The notes under the pieces were generated by a model. It had not been told where the DNA came from, did not search any database, and saw nothing but the letters and a program-made list of their open reading frames with translations. Made by a program: the position numbers and the translations under genes. From Protula sp. h YS-2021 (lineage: Eukaryota; Annelida; Polychaeta; Sabellida; Serpulidae), in NCBI GenBank assembly GCA_949752745.1, contig OX457026.1, positions 39,598,394 to 39,662,393 on the forward strand: a stretch of DNA of 64,000 nucleotides, in the 5' to 3' direction. Positions 1 to 11,186 of the stretch are shown piece by piece (position 1 is the first letter of the stretch; each line of letters opens with the position of its first letter).

Positions 1-780
1 TTGGCTGTTAAAGTTTCATCCTGACAAATGCAAAGTACTCACTTTAGGGAAAACCCGATATTGATAATGAGTATGCTATGAGCAGTAACAACATCAGACA
101 AATACTTGAGACAGTGAGTCAAATGAAGGATTTGGGAGTGACTATAGATAGAAATCTTAATTTCGAGGCACACATAAACGAAAAAATCACGATAGCAAAC
201 CAAATGGCTGGACTGATCAGAAGAACTTTTATTTTCCTAGACGAAAACACCTTTAGTCTCCTCGTTATAGCTATAGTTCGCCCCTACCTTGACTATGTAA
301 ATCCTGTTTGGCTCTCCATAAAAAAGAACCATATAGTGGAAATTGAAAAGGTACAAAGGAGAGCTCATACCAACATTGAAACACCTATCGTGCCCAAAAA
401 GACTAAAAAACTTAACCTACCCACCTTACTATACAAAAGAACTCGTGGTGACATGATCGAATTATTCAAAATGTTTCACTCCTATGGTAAAGGTGTGATA
501 CTTAAGCTAGATAGAAATGAACTCAACACACGAGGACATGAATTCAAATTACAAAAACCAAGAGCCATGAAAGAAATAAGGAAAAACTTTTTACACATAG
601 AATAACTTACTTGTGGAACAATCTACAGCACTGGGCGATACATGAAACCTAGACCTGTACTGGCAAAATGAAGAATTCAAATACAATGCAGAAGTCGAAC
701 TAACACCATAATATGAAACGATTTAGATATAGAGGTCCAATCGGACCTGCGTCCAAAATCTCCTGAACTGAAGTGAATGT
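1..780 (+). mobile_element. 3' end of a non-LTR retrotransposon (reverse transcriptase C-terminus), truncated and frameshifted
   Basis: The first bases, in frame 2, read WLLKFHPDKCKVLTLG, a hallmark after the RT palm in Jockey/CR1-like LINEs. After a frameshift near position 60 the reading continues at 78-605 with KDLGVTIDRNLNF, ANQMAGLIRRTF, VRPYLDYVNPVW and IEKVQRRA, the usual order of the RT thumb region. A second frameshift after 605 lets the tail motif DLYWQNEEFKYN continue to about 712. The 3' flank holds the short inverted pair AGGTCC/GGACCT (about 733-753). The 5' part lies outside the window, so I cannot tell a 5'-truncated insertion from a longer copy. The two frame breaks mean it is dead. 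Clade assignment (CR1 or Jockey-like) is inference. Confidence 0.85.
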
Positions 781-3060
781 CTTGATGTCACTTCTCCAGA
801 AAGGATAAACTGTTTTATTTGCTAATACAGCAATTCACATTTAATTTGAAATGCAGACTTTCAAAACAACCTCTACGATTTCCATCTATATAGAGAGCCG
901 TCTTCAGATATATCCGTCTTTTCGTCTAAAACTTGTGAAGTCTGGTTTTGATATTGATTGTTCCAAACTTCACACTGATCCATATTCCGTGCCTGTGCCG
1001 GAGACAATTTTATCGATTGCTAATATGTGTTGTTATAGCTGGTCGTTATACCTTGGGCCACATCTATGTGGCCCAAGACTGAAAATCTTGTTTTATTAAT
1101 CGCTCCGCATGCGTGGCGTTTTTCATATATGGAAGCACAGTTAGGAACATTCTCTCTTTGAAGGAAGCACTGAGCAGTCTTGTTTACATATTCACTTTGC
1201 TGTCGGCAAACAGTTTTTCACACTTTGCAGCTTTAAATACACCTTCCAAAATTATTACTATCTGCATACCTCTTAAAGTTTTTAAGAGATATGTCCCGGA
1301 GAACTTTGCGAAAATTTCAATAAAGACAGCGCAGTTAACTTTTCCATTATTACGCGTTTCATGTTTTACCATAAAAGCAACAATGGACCCCCCAAACTGC
1401 ATCAACATTTGTCACGGCAATTGTAGAATTCTTAAAACTAAAACTAATAGAATGTATGGAGGTGTATATCTATGTGAGGTGTATGTTTTTGCTCCATTAA
1501 TTATTCTTTAATATCTTTGCCAGTCACATTCCATCTTTTTGGGTAACTTACTATAATTTACTGGCACCGCCATACGCACTTGAATTGGATGGTGTAAAAT
1601 AGAGACTATTCAGTCTCTTTTTAGGTAATTTAGGTGAATCTACCGACAGCTTTTCGCTGTACTTTTCCAGCTTCTTATTTGGGAGTCCAGGAGGTGCAGT
1701 TTCTTGCTTCAAACCATAAAACTTTTTTTGAATTGGTAATGAGTGTATTTAATTATATGCGAAAATGGTACATATTCCTCACCAGCTATCAAATCTACTT
1801 CGTCGTTCCAACCAATAGTACTTTACTTATCAACAAAAAAATTTTATGAATGATTGGTTCTGATGTCAGCTTGTAGTAATTTTGAGAAACTTGTTCCGGT
1901 GTCTGTCCAGAAACTGACGCAATATTTTGCATTTAGACATCCATGTTATCCTTTTGATTATCTTTACTTTCCTGTAAACTAGAGTCACCCAAGAAAAGAT
2001 TTTGACAGTAAATATCTCTCATACGGAATCTACACATTTGTCTTTATCCTATCTGATCAAGCTGAGATTTTAGGCTCCACCAAGTTTATAATAAAAGCTT
2101 GCGTAAATTTTAAGACATATTGGCGGTCTGTAATTTAACTCATTATGGTAACGGGTGCACTGATAATTCTTTTATGTCATATCATCATTGATGACATTAT
2201 TGTATCTTCTTCTGGAAAATGTGTGTGTGTGTAATCTTATTCAGCATCTGAAAAAGACAGAGCTCAACTATTAGGTACCCACACTTTTCCTATGTAGCAT
2301 TTTTATATACCTCTGGAAGTGTCGGAGCCCTGCCTGTGATGTTAGATTTCGCATTTAAGGAGGTTTCTCACGAAAACTGTGTGGTATGTTTTCAGTGCAC
2401 GAATACTTGAAGACTTCCCTTGATAAAACTTATTGCGTTTAAATAAATAATCTTCTATATATTATGGCACTGGCTCTTGTGAATAAGTTTCCTACATCTT
2501 TACTATAATAAATTTCATCTTGTAAATCGTGATTTACAACATTGTGACGGTGATCTTTCATGAAATTCTATATTTTTCATAGAATTAAACGCGGCTATGC
2601 CAAGCACCTTAGCAGTAAAAACTCTTAGTTGTTTTGATTTGAAACAAGTCATTTTTAAGCATTTCTTCATAAAACAACATCTTTCCAGACCCGGTGGTAC
2701 CCAGTATCCTATTGTTACATAATTCACTGCATCTTGTATGAAATTACATACTTAATTATTTTACAATGTCAAAAGAAACATTGTACATATGTGAATTCCT
2801 CTATACTCTTAAAAACAAACAACAATTAACAAAAATAGGAATTTACCAGAATTATAATATTCGATTTATTTATATTTACTTATTTTTATTTATTCGATTT
2901 ATTTTATATTTATTTACTACACTGGATATATCAATTGTTTGCAATGTTATCTTAACCAGAATAATAATTTTTCCGAGATATTGACATACTAAAAGGAAAC
3001 ACTGGACAATATTTACATGATTAAAAGGAACATTGTATTTGCACTACATTTCATATCATT
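781..3060. other. intergenic, no gene recognised
   Basis: AT-rich sequence with only short scattered ORFs that show no domain, no codon-usage signal and no convincing splice framework. It contains a short TG run near 2220 and an ATTTATTT-rich stretch near 2865-2920. Confidence 0.6.
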
Positions 3061-3067
3061 GAACAAT

Positions 3068-3645
3068 GTTCGAAGCTGATCCGACTTCTCGTTCTTGAGA
3101 TATCTTGCACACTACATTTTGTTCACAAACATAGTCTGTTTGTTTCATGGGTAGGTCGGACGGTTCTATCAATTTTTGACGCATATTACCTTATTAGGGA
3201 AGGCGTATGACGTCACTATTTAAGAATCTTTGAGCACAATTTCTCAGCCGCTGAACACCCGAGGAAATTGAAACTTGCTAGGATTGTTGCTTGGTAGGTC
3301 CGAAAGATTTTGCAAGTTTTACTGCGAGTACAACGAGCGAGTGCGGCGCATGACGTCATCACGTAAAATATATATGTATTTTGAACAAGATTTTGTGTAC
3401 AAAATATCTCGGTAAGGGAAAGTTTATCAACTTTCACATTTTTCTGGATATTCCTTGGGTCAGTGAATTGGTTCTATCAATTTTGGCACATGTTACGTTA
3501 TTAGGGAAGGCGTATGACGTCATACGTAAAACACTTGTATGTAAGAATTCTCAGCCGCTGAACATCGGAGACAGTTGAAACTTCGTGGGAATGTTCCTTG
3601 GTAGGTCGAAAGGTTTCTGTCAAATATGCCTGAATGCCATTGGGT
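3068..3645 (+). repeat. dispersed repeat B, copy 1, with CRE palindromes
   Basis: It shares an ordered set of phrases with 19240-19835: a 'caaaatatctcg' block, a 'ggtaggtc(g)gacggttct' block, 'tctcagccgctg' and 'gtcaaaattt'-like blocks. Internally it repeats about every 150-290 bp. It carries three CRE-like palindromes: TGACGTCA at 3208-3215, and ATGACGTCAT at 3350-3359 and 3514-3523. No coding capacity is seen. Confidence 0.7.
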
Positions 3646-4040
3646 AAAAATACCTAGCAAGCTAAAAATCGGATCGACTTTCCGCTCCACTGCCCTCGCC
3701 CTCGAGCTTCCCCTGTTTGTCAGCTCCTTTGTTAGCTAAATATAGTTATTAACTACGCTTGGGATTTCCAGAAGATTCTCCAATGTTCCTGCATTCTCTA
3801 GACCAACTTGAAAACATTAGCAGCATGATTAAAAATCATATGTTGCATTTCGTGTGATGGACCGTTTTGAGCGTTACTCACCTACAGCTATTAGCCTGTT
3901 TTTATCTCTCTACCAAGCTGTTCCATATATGGGTGTAATTATGTAATGGCTCGCAATAGTTGTGCAATACCTGGCACTAGCTTTCACGCCTTAGATGGGT
4001 AATCTAATACATTGTGTTATGACAAGCACCGCACTATTTT
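3646..4040. other. intergenic, nothing recognised
   Basis: Unique-looking sequence between two repeats. I see no gene or motif. Confidence 0.5.
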
Positions 4041-4925
4041 GACACCAAAATGCCTTCCCCCACTCTCCCACCGAGGTGGGTCATGGTTGGCACACTTTTG
4101 AAGAATGTCTTTCTAGTACCTTTTGGCCGACGGAAATGTACGAAGACAAGGTATATATTATGGCTATAACTACACTTGGTGTACAAACCCTTACCGTAAC
4201 GTTGATTAAAATGGTTAGGTTGTCTTTAGAGTCGTGCCTACATTAGATAGCTCGGGAGGGAGGGGGTTGGCTAAGGTTAGCAAGAAAAGACTACTTTGGT
4301 AAACCTATTTGTAACTGTCCCCGTCAAGATCTGGATAAAAAGACGTAATCTAAAACTTGTTTGTAGTGGACAACTTCCAGTTTCGGATAAAAAGACGAAC
4401 GGTAAAACGTGCCTGTCTTGACCACCTTCCAGACCCAGACCCAAAGAAAGTACGTACAGTAAAACTGCTGTAATGACCAACTTCAAAACCTCGATAAAAA
4501 GGACGTACAGTAAACCTGTTTAGTGACTACCATCTGGAACCGGACAAAAAGACGTACAGTAAAACCTCATTAGTAACCACCTTCTAAACCCAAATAAAAC
4601 CCTTGTATAAAGAAAGAGGATTGAAATACTCAGAAATTACATTACGTACCCACTACCCCCTTCAAAAATTGGATAAAGGTGATACACCACCCAACTACTA
4701 GGCATTCGGATTCATTTATATAAAGTGAAATTCTTTATTTTTCTAAGTACACACTTGTTCTAATAAAGCTTTGTAGCGGCTCTGTTAGGAGAAAGAATGG
4801 AAAATGGTTACTGTTGGATTATTTGTTTAGGTGGGGAGACATTTGTTTTTGTTCACAAAAATGTAAATTAAAATTTAAAGGTGTCGATTGAAAGTGTGTG
4901 ATATAATCCTGCACTTTTATGTTTT
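4041..4925 (+). repeat. composite repeat A, copy 1 (5' module, central tandem array, 3' module)
   Basis: The 5' module (about 4050-4290) has the phrases 'gaagaatgtctttct', 'gaagacaaggtatatat' and 'gctataactacac'. The centre (about 4310-4610) is a tandem array of roughly 50-60 bp units built on CTTCCAGACCCGGATAAAAA and GACGTACAGTAAAACC. The 3' module (about 4700-4925) ends with 'ggtgtcgattgaaag' and 'gcacttttatg'. The same order recurs at 14321-15055 and 20250-21325, so this is one mobile unit rather than chance similarity. The arrangement resembles bivalve pearl-type or Helentron-derived non-autonomous elements, but termini and target duplications were not found. Confidence 0.75.
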
Positions 4926-5289
4926 GTGAGACTGATCACTCTATTTCTAATAATTTTCCTCGTTGATTTTGACAGGTTGTTTGGAACTGTTTTGTAAATT
5001 CAGCATTGTCTTTGTTTAAGACGCAGCACTGTAATTTATTTAACACAAATGCAATGATAATTTTCCCTGGTTAAAGTATTTCCATTTTTAGCTTATGTAT
5101 ATCACGCATTTTTCTTCCTTAACATCCACCAAACTGCTTGTAATTATGAACCTGGTTGGTAACTTATTGAGCAAAAATCCGTTTTCACATTTAATATTTG
5201 CTCTAAAAACTCGAATTTCTAGTGATGAATTACCCTTTCATATAAGAACAATTGATCAACTAAATGAAATGTTTTACATGTAATTTTAA
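4926..5289. other. intergenic, nothing recognised
   Basis: AT-rich spacer between composite repeat A and the polymerase fragment. One 62-codon ORF here has no recognisable feature. Confidence 0.5.
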
Positions 5290-6170
5290 TCCACAGTGAA
5301 AATAATTGTTATTGATTATAATTCACTTAAAAGTTGGCCAAAAATTAAAATTAAAATCGAGTGGTTTCGAATGAAACCAGCAAGCATACACTTTTCTGTT
5401 GCGATAAGAATAACTAAATGTATTTCTAGATTTGGTCCAAGTTCTGATACTTTATTTCCTATTACATCCTTGAACATTTCTTGAGGTTTTCAAGAAACCT
5501 CTTGTTTTTTTCTTTTGCATACAGACCTGGCTCAGTTTCTTATACATGGAATCAGTATCTTTTTGAACTAATTCAAAGTCTGATCGGTCAACGCAGTGGT
5601 CAAGGGTGACGGTAATTGCTAACATTTGCAACTTTGTATGAAGAAAACCGGAGTAAACCTCTGTGACTAACATCCGTGTTCCAAGTACCATTTTAATAAG
5701 GTAGTTGAAAGTAAAATATTTCGGTTTGACATCCCCACTTACGAATAACTTTCTTGGCTGTTAAGATGGGTTATGTTCTATTAAGTTGTTTTGTACATGC
5801 TCATCTATTACAAAATTTCAAGATAGGAAGTGATGTTTAAAGCCAGAACACCACTTCTTTGGGACAGATATGTCCTCTACCATTCCAAATAATTTCTCAT
5901 TTTTTATTTCATCAAGAATCTTTAATTCGCCCATGCTAATTTTGTTACTTCTGTCAGATTCAGGTCGAAAAGCCTGAATGTGTTCAATATGAGGCTGAAC
6001 ATCTCTCTTATACCGGCATGTTTTAAAGGAAATCACTTTATATTTATTTTTTCAAGTATTTGTTGCCATGTCTGTCTTTCAATAAATCTTTTATGACTAT
6101 TTGTAAAGTTATCTGGCGAGTCAAACTGATATCTGTCTCCCCGGTTGGTAAAGTAGTAGAATATGTAAAA
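5290..6170 (-). pseudogene. fragment of a viral/organellar-type family B DNA polymerase (palm region)
   Basis: Read on the minus strand, the segment at 6036-5818 contains ISMGELKILDEIKNEKLFGM, which resembles the block before the palm in a family of large invertebrate PolB proteins. The segment at 5691-5452 contains TLDHCVDRSDFELVQKDTDS, where DTDS is PolB motif C with its two catalytic aspartates. The two pieces are in different frames, separated by about 130 bp with stops, and no continuous gene can be read. A weak upstream continuation extends to about 6170. It is a different lineage from the Polinton polymerase at 48-52 kb, judging by the residues around motif C. It could come from another virus-like transposon or an endogenised DNA virus. 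Identification rests on motif recognition only. Confidence 0.6.
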
Positions 6171-6320
6171 TATACTATATTTGTAATTGAATAGACTTTC
6201 CATTTAGAAAAAGGAAGTTAGTTGCTATATAATTATGAATATTCAAACTTGTTACCTTCAAACGTGTGATAATAACTACCGAACTACCCAAAAACATTAT
6301 ACTGGTATATCGTATGAAGT

Positions 6321-6510
6321 ATTCCTCAAGATCAGACCAAACGCTATGTTTATTTTAAGTGATTCATTTACTTACATTTTCGCAAATCGTAGAAATATGG
6401 TCAGAAAACTCCCTCACAAGATCAGACCAAAGGCTATGTTTATTTTAAGCGATTCACTTACATTTTCGCAAATTGCAGAAAAATGGTCAGAAAACTCCCT
6501 CACACCTTCT
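6321..6510. repeat. tandem duplication of about 85 bp
   Basis: 'aagatcagaccaaacgctat' near 6329 and 'aagatcagaccaaaggctat' near 6418 begin two adjacent copies. Each ends in 'ggtcagaaaactccctcac' (about 6399-6417 and 6484-6502). The copies differ at a few positions and by a short indel. The block is fully open in the forward frame over 6235-6534, but nothing recognisable is encoded. Confidence 0.8.
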
Positions 6511-7159
6511 GATAAATCATTGGTTGGGAAATAATATATCTGTTTCCTATGTTACCAAAATGATGCTGGAGATATATTATTCAAGCAAATTCTCGTGTGG
6601 AGCACTCTCTAAATTATGATCGAAAGCTTGTAAACTTTGAGCCCCACCATGTTGAGTCATTCAGTGAATGTACAGCTTACTTCAGTCCACTCCTCCTTAC
6701 AATCACGACATTGATGCTCCTTATTTTGTGTGCTGATTGTCACCGTCACACTCGCTCCTAAGTAATTTTACTGATTGATTTTTCAACACGCTCATACTTC
6801 TGTTTTTTAGAACAAAAAGAGCGCAATTTTGTTTTAAGTAACATCTTTCAGTCATGAGCCAATACAATAGCAAATTCCTTTTACAATAATTCCATCATTG
6901 ATTTCATGCTTTCAGGTGCATCTTGAAAAGCTGTTGATTTTTCTCTGGAATGTGATACCGCGATTCTTACAGCGAAATGACAATTTATTTGGGACTAGTG
7001 AGTCCACGTGCTGTAACATTGCACACAGAGTATTGAAAACCTTTGCTGCAATTATTTTTTGAAAGCAATAACATAACCATCTATTAATAAAAGAAATAGA
7101 AATTTCTGCTGCAGCTCAAGAAGTAAAGTCCCTTCCAAACATCATGGATGTGATTGGTG
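6511..7159. other. intergenic, nothing recognised
   Basis: No gene, RNA or repeat recognised between the tandem duplication and the transposon's target duplication. Confidence 0.5.
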
Positions 7160-7167
7160 GTTGCCAC

Positions 7168-7314
7168 GATTCCTAGTCAACTGGGCGCCAAGTGAACTGG
7201 GCACCAAGTGAACTGGGCGACAGCAAAGTCAACTGGGCGACAACTCTGGAGTCAACTGGGCAACAAAAAAGTCAACTGGGCGACAGTAGAAGTCAACTGG
7301 GCGACAAGAAAAAT
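7168..7314 (+). repeat. left terminal inverted repeat of the MULE
   Basis: Seven GTCAACTGGGCGACA-type units, spaced irregularly, facing inward. They are likely transposase binding sites by analogy with other array-ended MULEs. Confidence 0.8.
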
Positions 7315-7778
7315 CTTATATTTTACATTTTGGACTTCATGCAACATGGTTATTTGTAGGAAATTATGAAATTGGAATTACAAAAAATTCTGTCTCTGCT
7401 ATTTACTAAATATTTATTTCAAACAGAGATGAAAGTGAGTTCTAATCCGTCTCAAACATTGAACTTAATGCATGCATAATTGCCATTCTCTGAAACAATT
7501 TCAATTTCAATCACAGAATTTAAAGTCAACTGAAATTCAATTACACATCTTATAATCACTAATCACAATTCCAACTAACGAAGCGTTTACATAAACATTG
7601 CAATTACTAATAACAAATCCGACATCTAAACAGTGGTTCGATAGTTGCAATTCTCTGAAATACAGGACTCGAAACACGATTGCAAATCAAATCACAATAC
7701 CCGCAAATGAAGTTTTTACAAGTAAGTACAATTGCAATGAATTCTCACAATTCCTCATTTTCAACAGTCAACATGAAT

Positions 7779-8219
7779 TTACATTAGTGCGGCGTAGATG
7801 TTGCCTATCTTCTTGAGGAGCTGTGAGGCGGCCAGTTCACCTGCCCTATACTCATCCCACAGCTTTGCGATCTTCTTCGCTGTGGATCTTTGGCCGTGAG
7901 TTTGCGTTTTTGCTATCCTTCCCTCTGCCGCCAAATTCCCATACACTCCTACCAGCCTTGCTTCGTTGTAGAGAAGCTGTACCAGCTTGTACAGGGCGAC
8001 GCCGGCACACTTAGCCCTGCCGTTCAAGCGATTGTGGTAGCCCTCCACGTTGTTTTTGGTTCTTATCGTCCTTCCGAAGACAGACGAGTCTTCCACTCTA
8101 TAGGTCGACAGAGAAACACCTGAACCACAGGTGCGTTGAATTTCATTTGAACAAAGACTGCACCGTAATACATGCTGCCTTGATCGCAGAACTCCTTGGC
8201 AAGATATGCAAACTAACAT
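7779..8219 (-). pseudogene. truncated MULE-type transposase (N-terminal Cys cluster joined to C-terminal part)
   Basis: This 146-codon ORF begins with a cysteine cluster (C4, C7, C20, C23, C31) followed by RTCGSGVSLSTYR. That resembles the N-terminal zinc-binding segment found before some invertebrate MULE transposases. From residue 52 it reads TIRTKNNVEGYHNRLNGRA and then LYKLVQLLYNEA, matching the segment downstream of the catalytic core in FLYWCH/MULE proteins (T-N-N-x-x-E-G-x-H). The DDE core of 200 or more residues is missing between them. This looks like an internal deletion that stayed in frame. The product, if made, could not catalyse transposition but might bind the element ends. The start at 8219 is the first ATG of the frame. 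Confidence 0.6.
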
Positions 8220-8771
8220 TTTTCAATTGACAAAGTATTACTTTGCAGTGATGGCTGTGAACGTTTGAGAGCAGATATATATACTGAAAAATCACCTACC
8301 AGAATATATTGGCAAAACCAATAGTCTGCCCCAATCATTTTCATTGGTTCGTTTCTTAGTTGCAAATAAAAGCACACCCACTAACTGCTATCGCTCTGAG
8401 TAAAGGAGTTCACATGAACTGCAATTACCAAGAGCAAGCGGAGTGCGGTCTCTGATGTGTTCAAATGTAGTTCTTATGTGCAATTTATTGCTTTAATATT
8501 GCAATCAATACATCCATTTATGAAGGAAAAAAGGGTGCTTAGCTATGGTGAATTGACTTCATTTCCATTGCAATTAAAAGGAGTTTACATACATTGCAAT
8601 TAAAAGGAGCTTACATAAATTGTAATCAACGAGAGTAATCGGGGTATCGGAGTGCCATCTGTGGTGTTTTCAAACGTTTCTACTGATGTCCAATTCATTA
8701 GTTTGGTATTGCAATCAATATTTCTCTACATGATGGTAAATGGTTAAGTACTAAAATATTTCAAGTAATTT

Positions 8772-8938
8772 ATTTTTTTGTCTCCCAGTTGGTTCTACTT
8801 TCGTCCAGTTGACTTTTTTTGTCGCCCAGTTGGACATTTTTTGTCGCCCAGTTGACCCCAGAGTTGTCGCCCAGTTGACTTTTTTGTCACCCAGTTGACT
8901 GTCGCCCAGTTGACCTGGTGCCCAGTTGACCAGTTGCC
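8772..8938 (-). repeat. right terminal inverted repeat of the MULE
   Basis: Reverse complement of the left array, with about eight units. The interior units are more degenerate (cccagttggttctac, gtccagttgac). Confidence 0.8.
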
Positions 8939-8946
8939 GTTGCCAC

Positions 8947-11130
8947 ATACCAATAAAAATGCAGTCTGAAGGTTAATCCACTATTATTTCATTCAATAAT
9001 TTTGCAAGATATTTTATAAAATATTGCTCTTGGCTGTTGAAGTAAATGGAAGAGCAATCTTGGAAATATATTTACATTGAAGAAAACGTTGGACAGCAAC
9101 CTGCGCGATAGCCAATATGTTTTATTTACAATTTTAATAAGGACAGTGACAACAAAAAATAGTTAAATGTAGAGTCATAAAAAAGTAAATTGGTACTACA
9201 CTGAAATCAAAGTTGAAAAATTAAATAAAAAAATTAATTTATAGCGAAATCTACCACGTGACTGGAGCATAGTTGCCCCGATATACATTTGTGGAGGTGT
9301 TCACCCTCAAAATATTTAAACGAGTAACAAAAAACAGAAATAAAAGAGCAAAGATCCATATACAGGAAATATGCTAAACCCATGAATATAACCATTCTGT
9401 AATTGATACCGTAACATGATTTGCTTCTATTTATGCTGCAGCAGTATGCAGGGAGGATGTGCGTTTAATGGCGACTTGGCATATCTCAATTTAGGATGTC
9501 TTCTGACTCCTGGCACAGAAACACAGCTACTGACGCCTAACATGACACGCCACAACAGAATGCATTTAAGTATTCGCGCAACCATTGAAAGGGTCCTTGT
9601 GTTACTGAAAGGTACAAATATTTCTTCTTATAGCTTGAGCATTACAGAAACCAAATTGACGATTGTTGATTGAAAAATAACACGAAAATTTAAATGATAG
9701 CTATGAAAGTAATCGATTTTTAGCATTTTTACTGAAGTTTGTAGCGCAACATAATGCTGAAACTATGTGTTTCACCACAGTAGCGGGGTGCTGCTTGCAT
9801 AGTATATGCCTTTTGCAAGATGACGCCGGTGATTACTTTCGAAGCAACGATTTCTTTCCCGTTTCTCTTTTTGTACCGGGAATCTTAAATAACAATGCCA
9901 GAGATAAAGAAATGCTTTCTAGTTTGAAGGTTTTCAACTTTGGAAGTTGGCGAATGGGTCTCAGTTTCCACTGCAAGTTCGTTGAGTTAAAGTAAAAAGA
10001 AACGACAAGAAGACATTAAAAATCTTACATTCTTCGCAATCACGCGCTTCAAAATGTAATAAGCCATTACATGAGTCGAAAAGAAATAATTTGATACCTA
10101 TTTTATACGCATTGTAACGTGTTTTGTTATGCTCTTTTCTACGATTTCTTAAAATTGTAACCCAACATAGTGTAGTCAAAATGTCGGTGTAAGACATCAT
10201 TGTGGAACTACAATTTTGTTCATGTGAATAAGCGATCCTGTTTATGGGTCGTTTTCTGTTAGACAACAATGGAGAATTGTATGATTTGGCCCCCCCCCCC
10301 ATTCAGATTGTTTAAATCGCTGTAGAATGCTGGCTAGTTTGTACTGAAATATTTTCTAAATATTGGAACAATACATGTTTTCTTGCAAATTACAACAAGG
10401 AATTCAATCGTTACAGTACATATTATACAATTCTGTACGCATTCTAATGCTATTTAAAAAATTAATTGTAACATGGATAATATTCTAAATTTAATAAAAT
10501 TAAAATTAACTTTCCAACACAATTATTTATAAAATGAGCGATTTCCTCAGCTCAGTTTCTTCTCTCTTCGAATTGAAGATCTATTATGAAGTTTGGCAGA
10601 ACACATGAAATCTCCTTCAACTCTCCAAACATTATTTTTAAATTTGATATTTCCAGAGCTCGTAATGAATAGCTAATAACAGCTTTAGCGACTTCGAGTG
10701 CATCATGAGATGAAATGCTAAACCCTTTATATTAATTAGTATAGATTTGAAAAGTGCACTCTGACAATTACTGACACACTTAGTATAACTGAGTGCAACC
10801 CTGAAAGTAAATTACTAGTACATGTACCCAGGCAATTAGTGTTAGCCACAAAGCAGTGCATACATTCCAGGATAAAATGTCACTTTATTTTTCAACGCAT
10901 GGCCCACCTTGAAGACATTTACAAACCTCTTTTGTTCCCAGGCTTCCAAATAATGTGCAGCAAAAAAGTTGGTTTAGAAGAGAAAGAAGATCTAAAAAAA
11001 TTAAAAATAGAATAAAACAGAAACAATGAAAATATTAATTAGAATTCTCATTATGCATCGCTACTGACATTCTTCTGGAAGCCCGAATGATTTCCTGTAG
11101 CTCCCACATCGATAGAGAGGCATCCGACGT
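8947..11130. other. intergenic, no gene recognised
   Basis: AT-rich DNA. A poly-C run lies at about 10291-10300, and an AAATTAAAA-rich stretch near 10440-10520. ORFs of 76-113 codons (9416-9673, 9765-9995, 9961-10302) show no recognisable domain. Confidence 0.55.
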
Positions 11131-11132
11131 CT

Positions 11133-11184
11133 GTATGTACGTTTGTATGTACGTATGTACATGTGTACGTATGTACGTATGTAA
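11133..11184. repeat. GTAC/GTAT tetranucleotide microsatellite
   Basis: An imperfect run of gtatgtac units, interrupted, immediately before tandem array C. Confidence 0.85.
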
Positions 11185-11186
11185 AC

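Larger units (their letters stand above)
7160..8946. mobile_element. Mutator-like (MULE) DNA transposon, internally deleted, with 8-bp target duplication
   Basis: The element proper is 7168-8938 (1,771 bp). It is flanked by the identical octamer GTTGCCAC at 7160-7167 and 8939-8946. Both ends, read inward, consist of direct repeats of GTCAACTGGGCGACA at roughly 20-30 bp spacing, so the element has long inverted repeats that are themselves tandem arrays. The two ends line up position by position from the first base after the octamer (GTCAACTGGGC begins at offset 9 in both). An 8-10 bp duplication with long ends is typical of MULEs. The single internal ORF at 7779-8219 (minus) looks like the two extremities of a MULE transposase joined together. 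The superfamily call combines target-duplication length with that ORF; P-element- or hAT-like origin is less likely. Confidence 0.8.

Noticed and set aside
8751..8948. 65-codon ORF reading WAPGQLGDSQLGD
   Set aside because: Translation of the MULE terminal repeat units.
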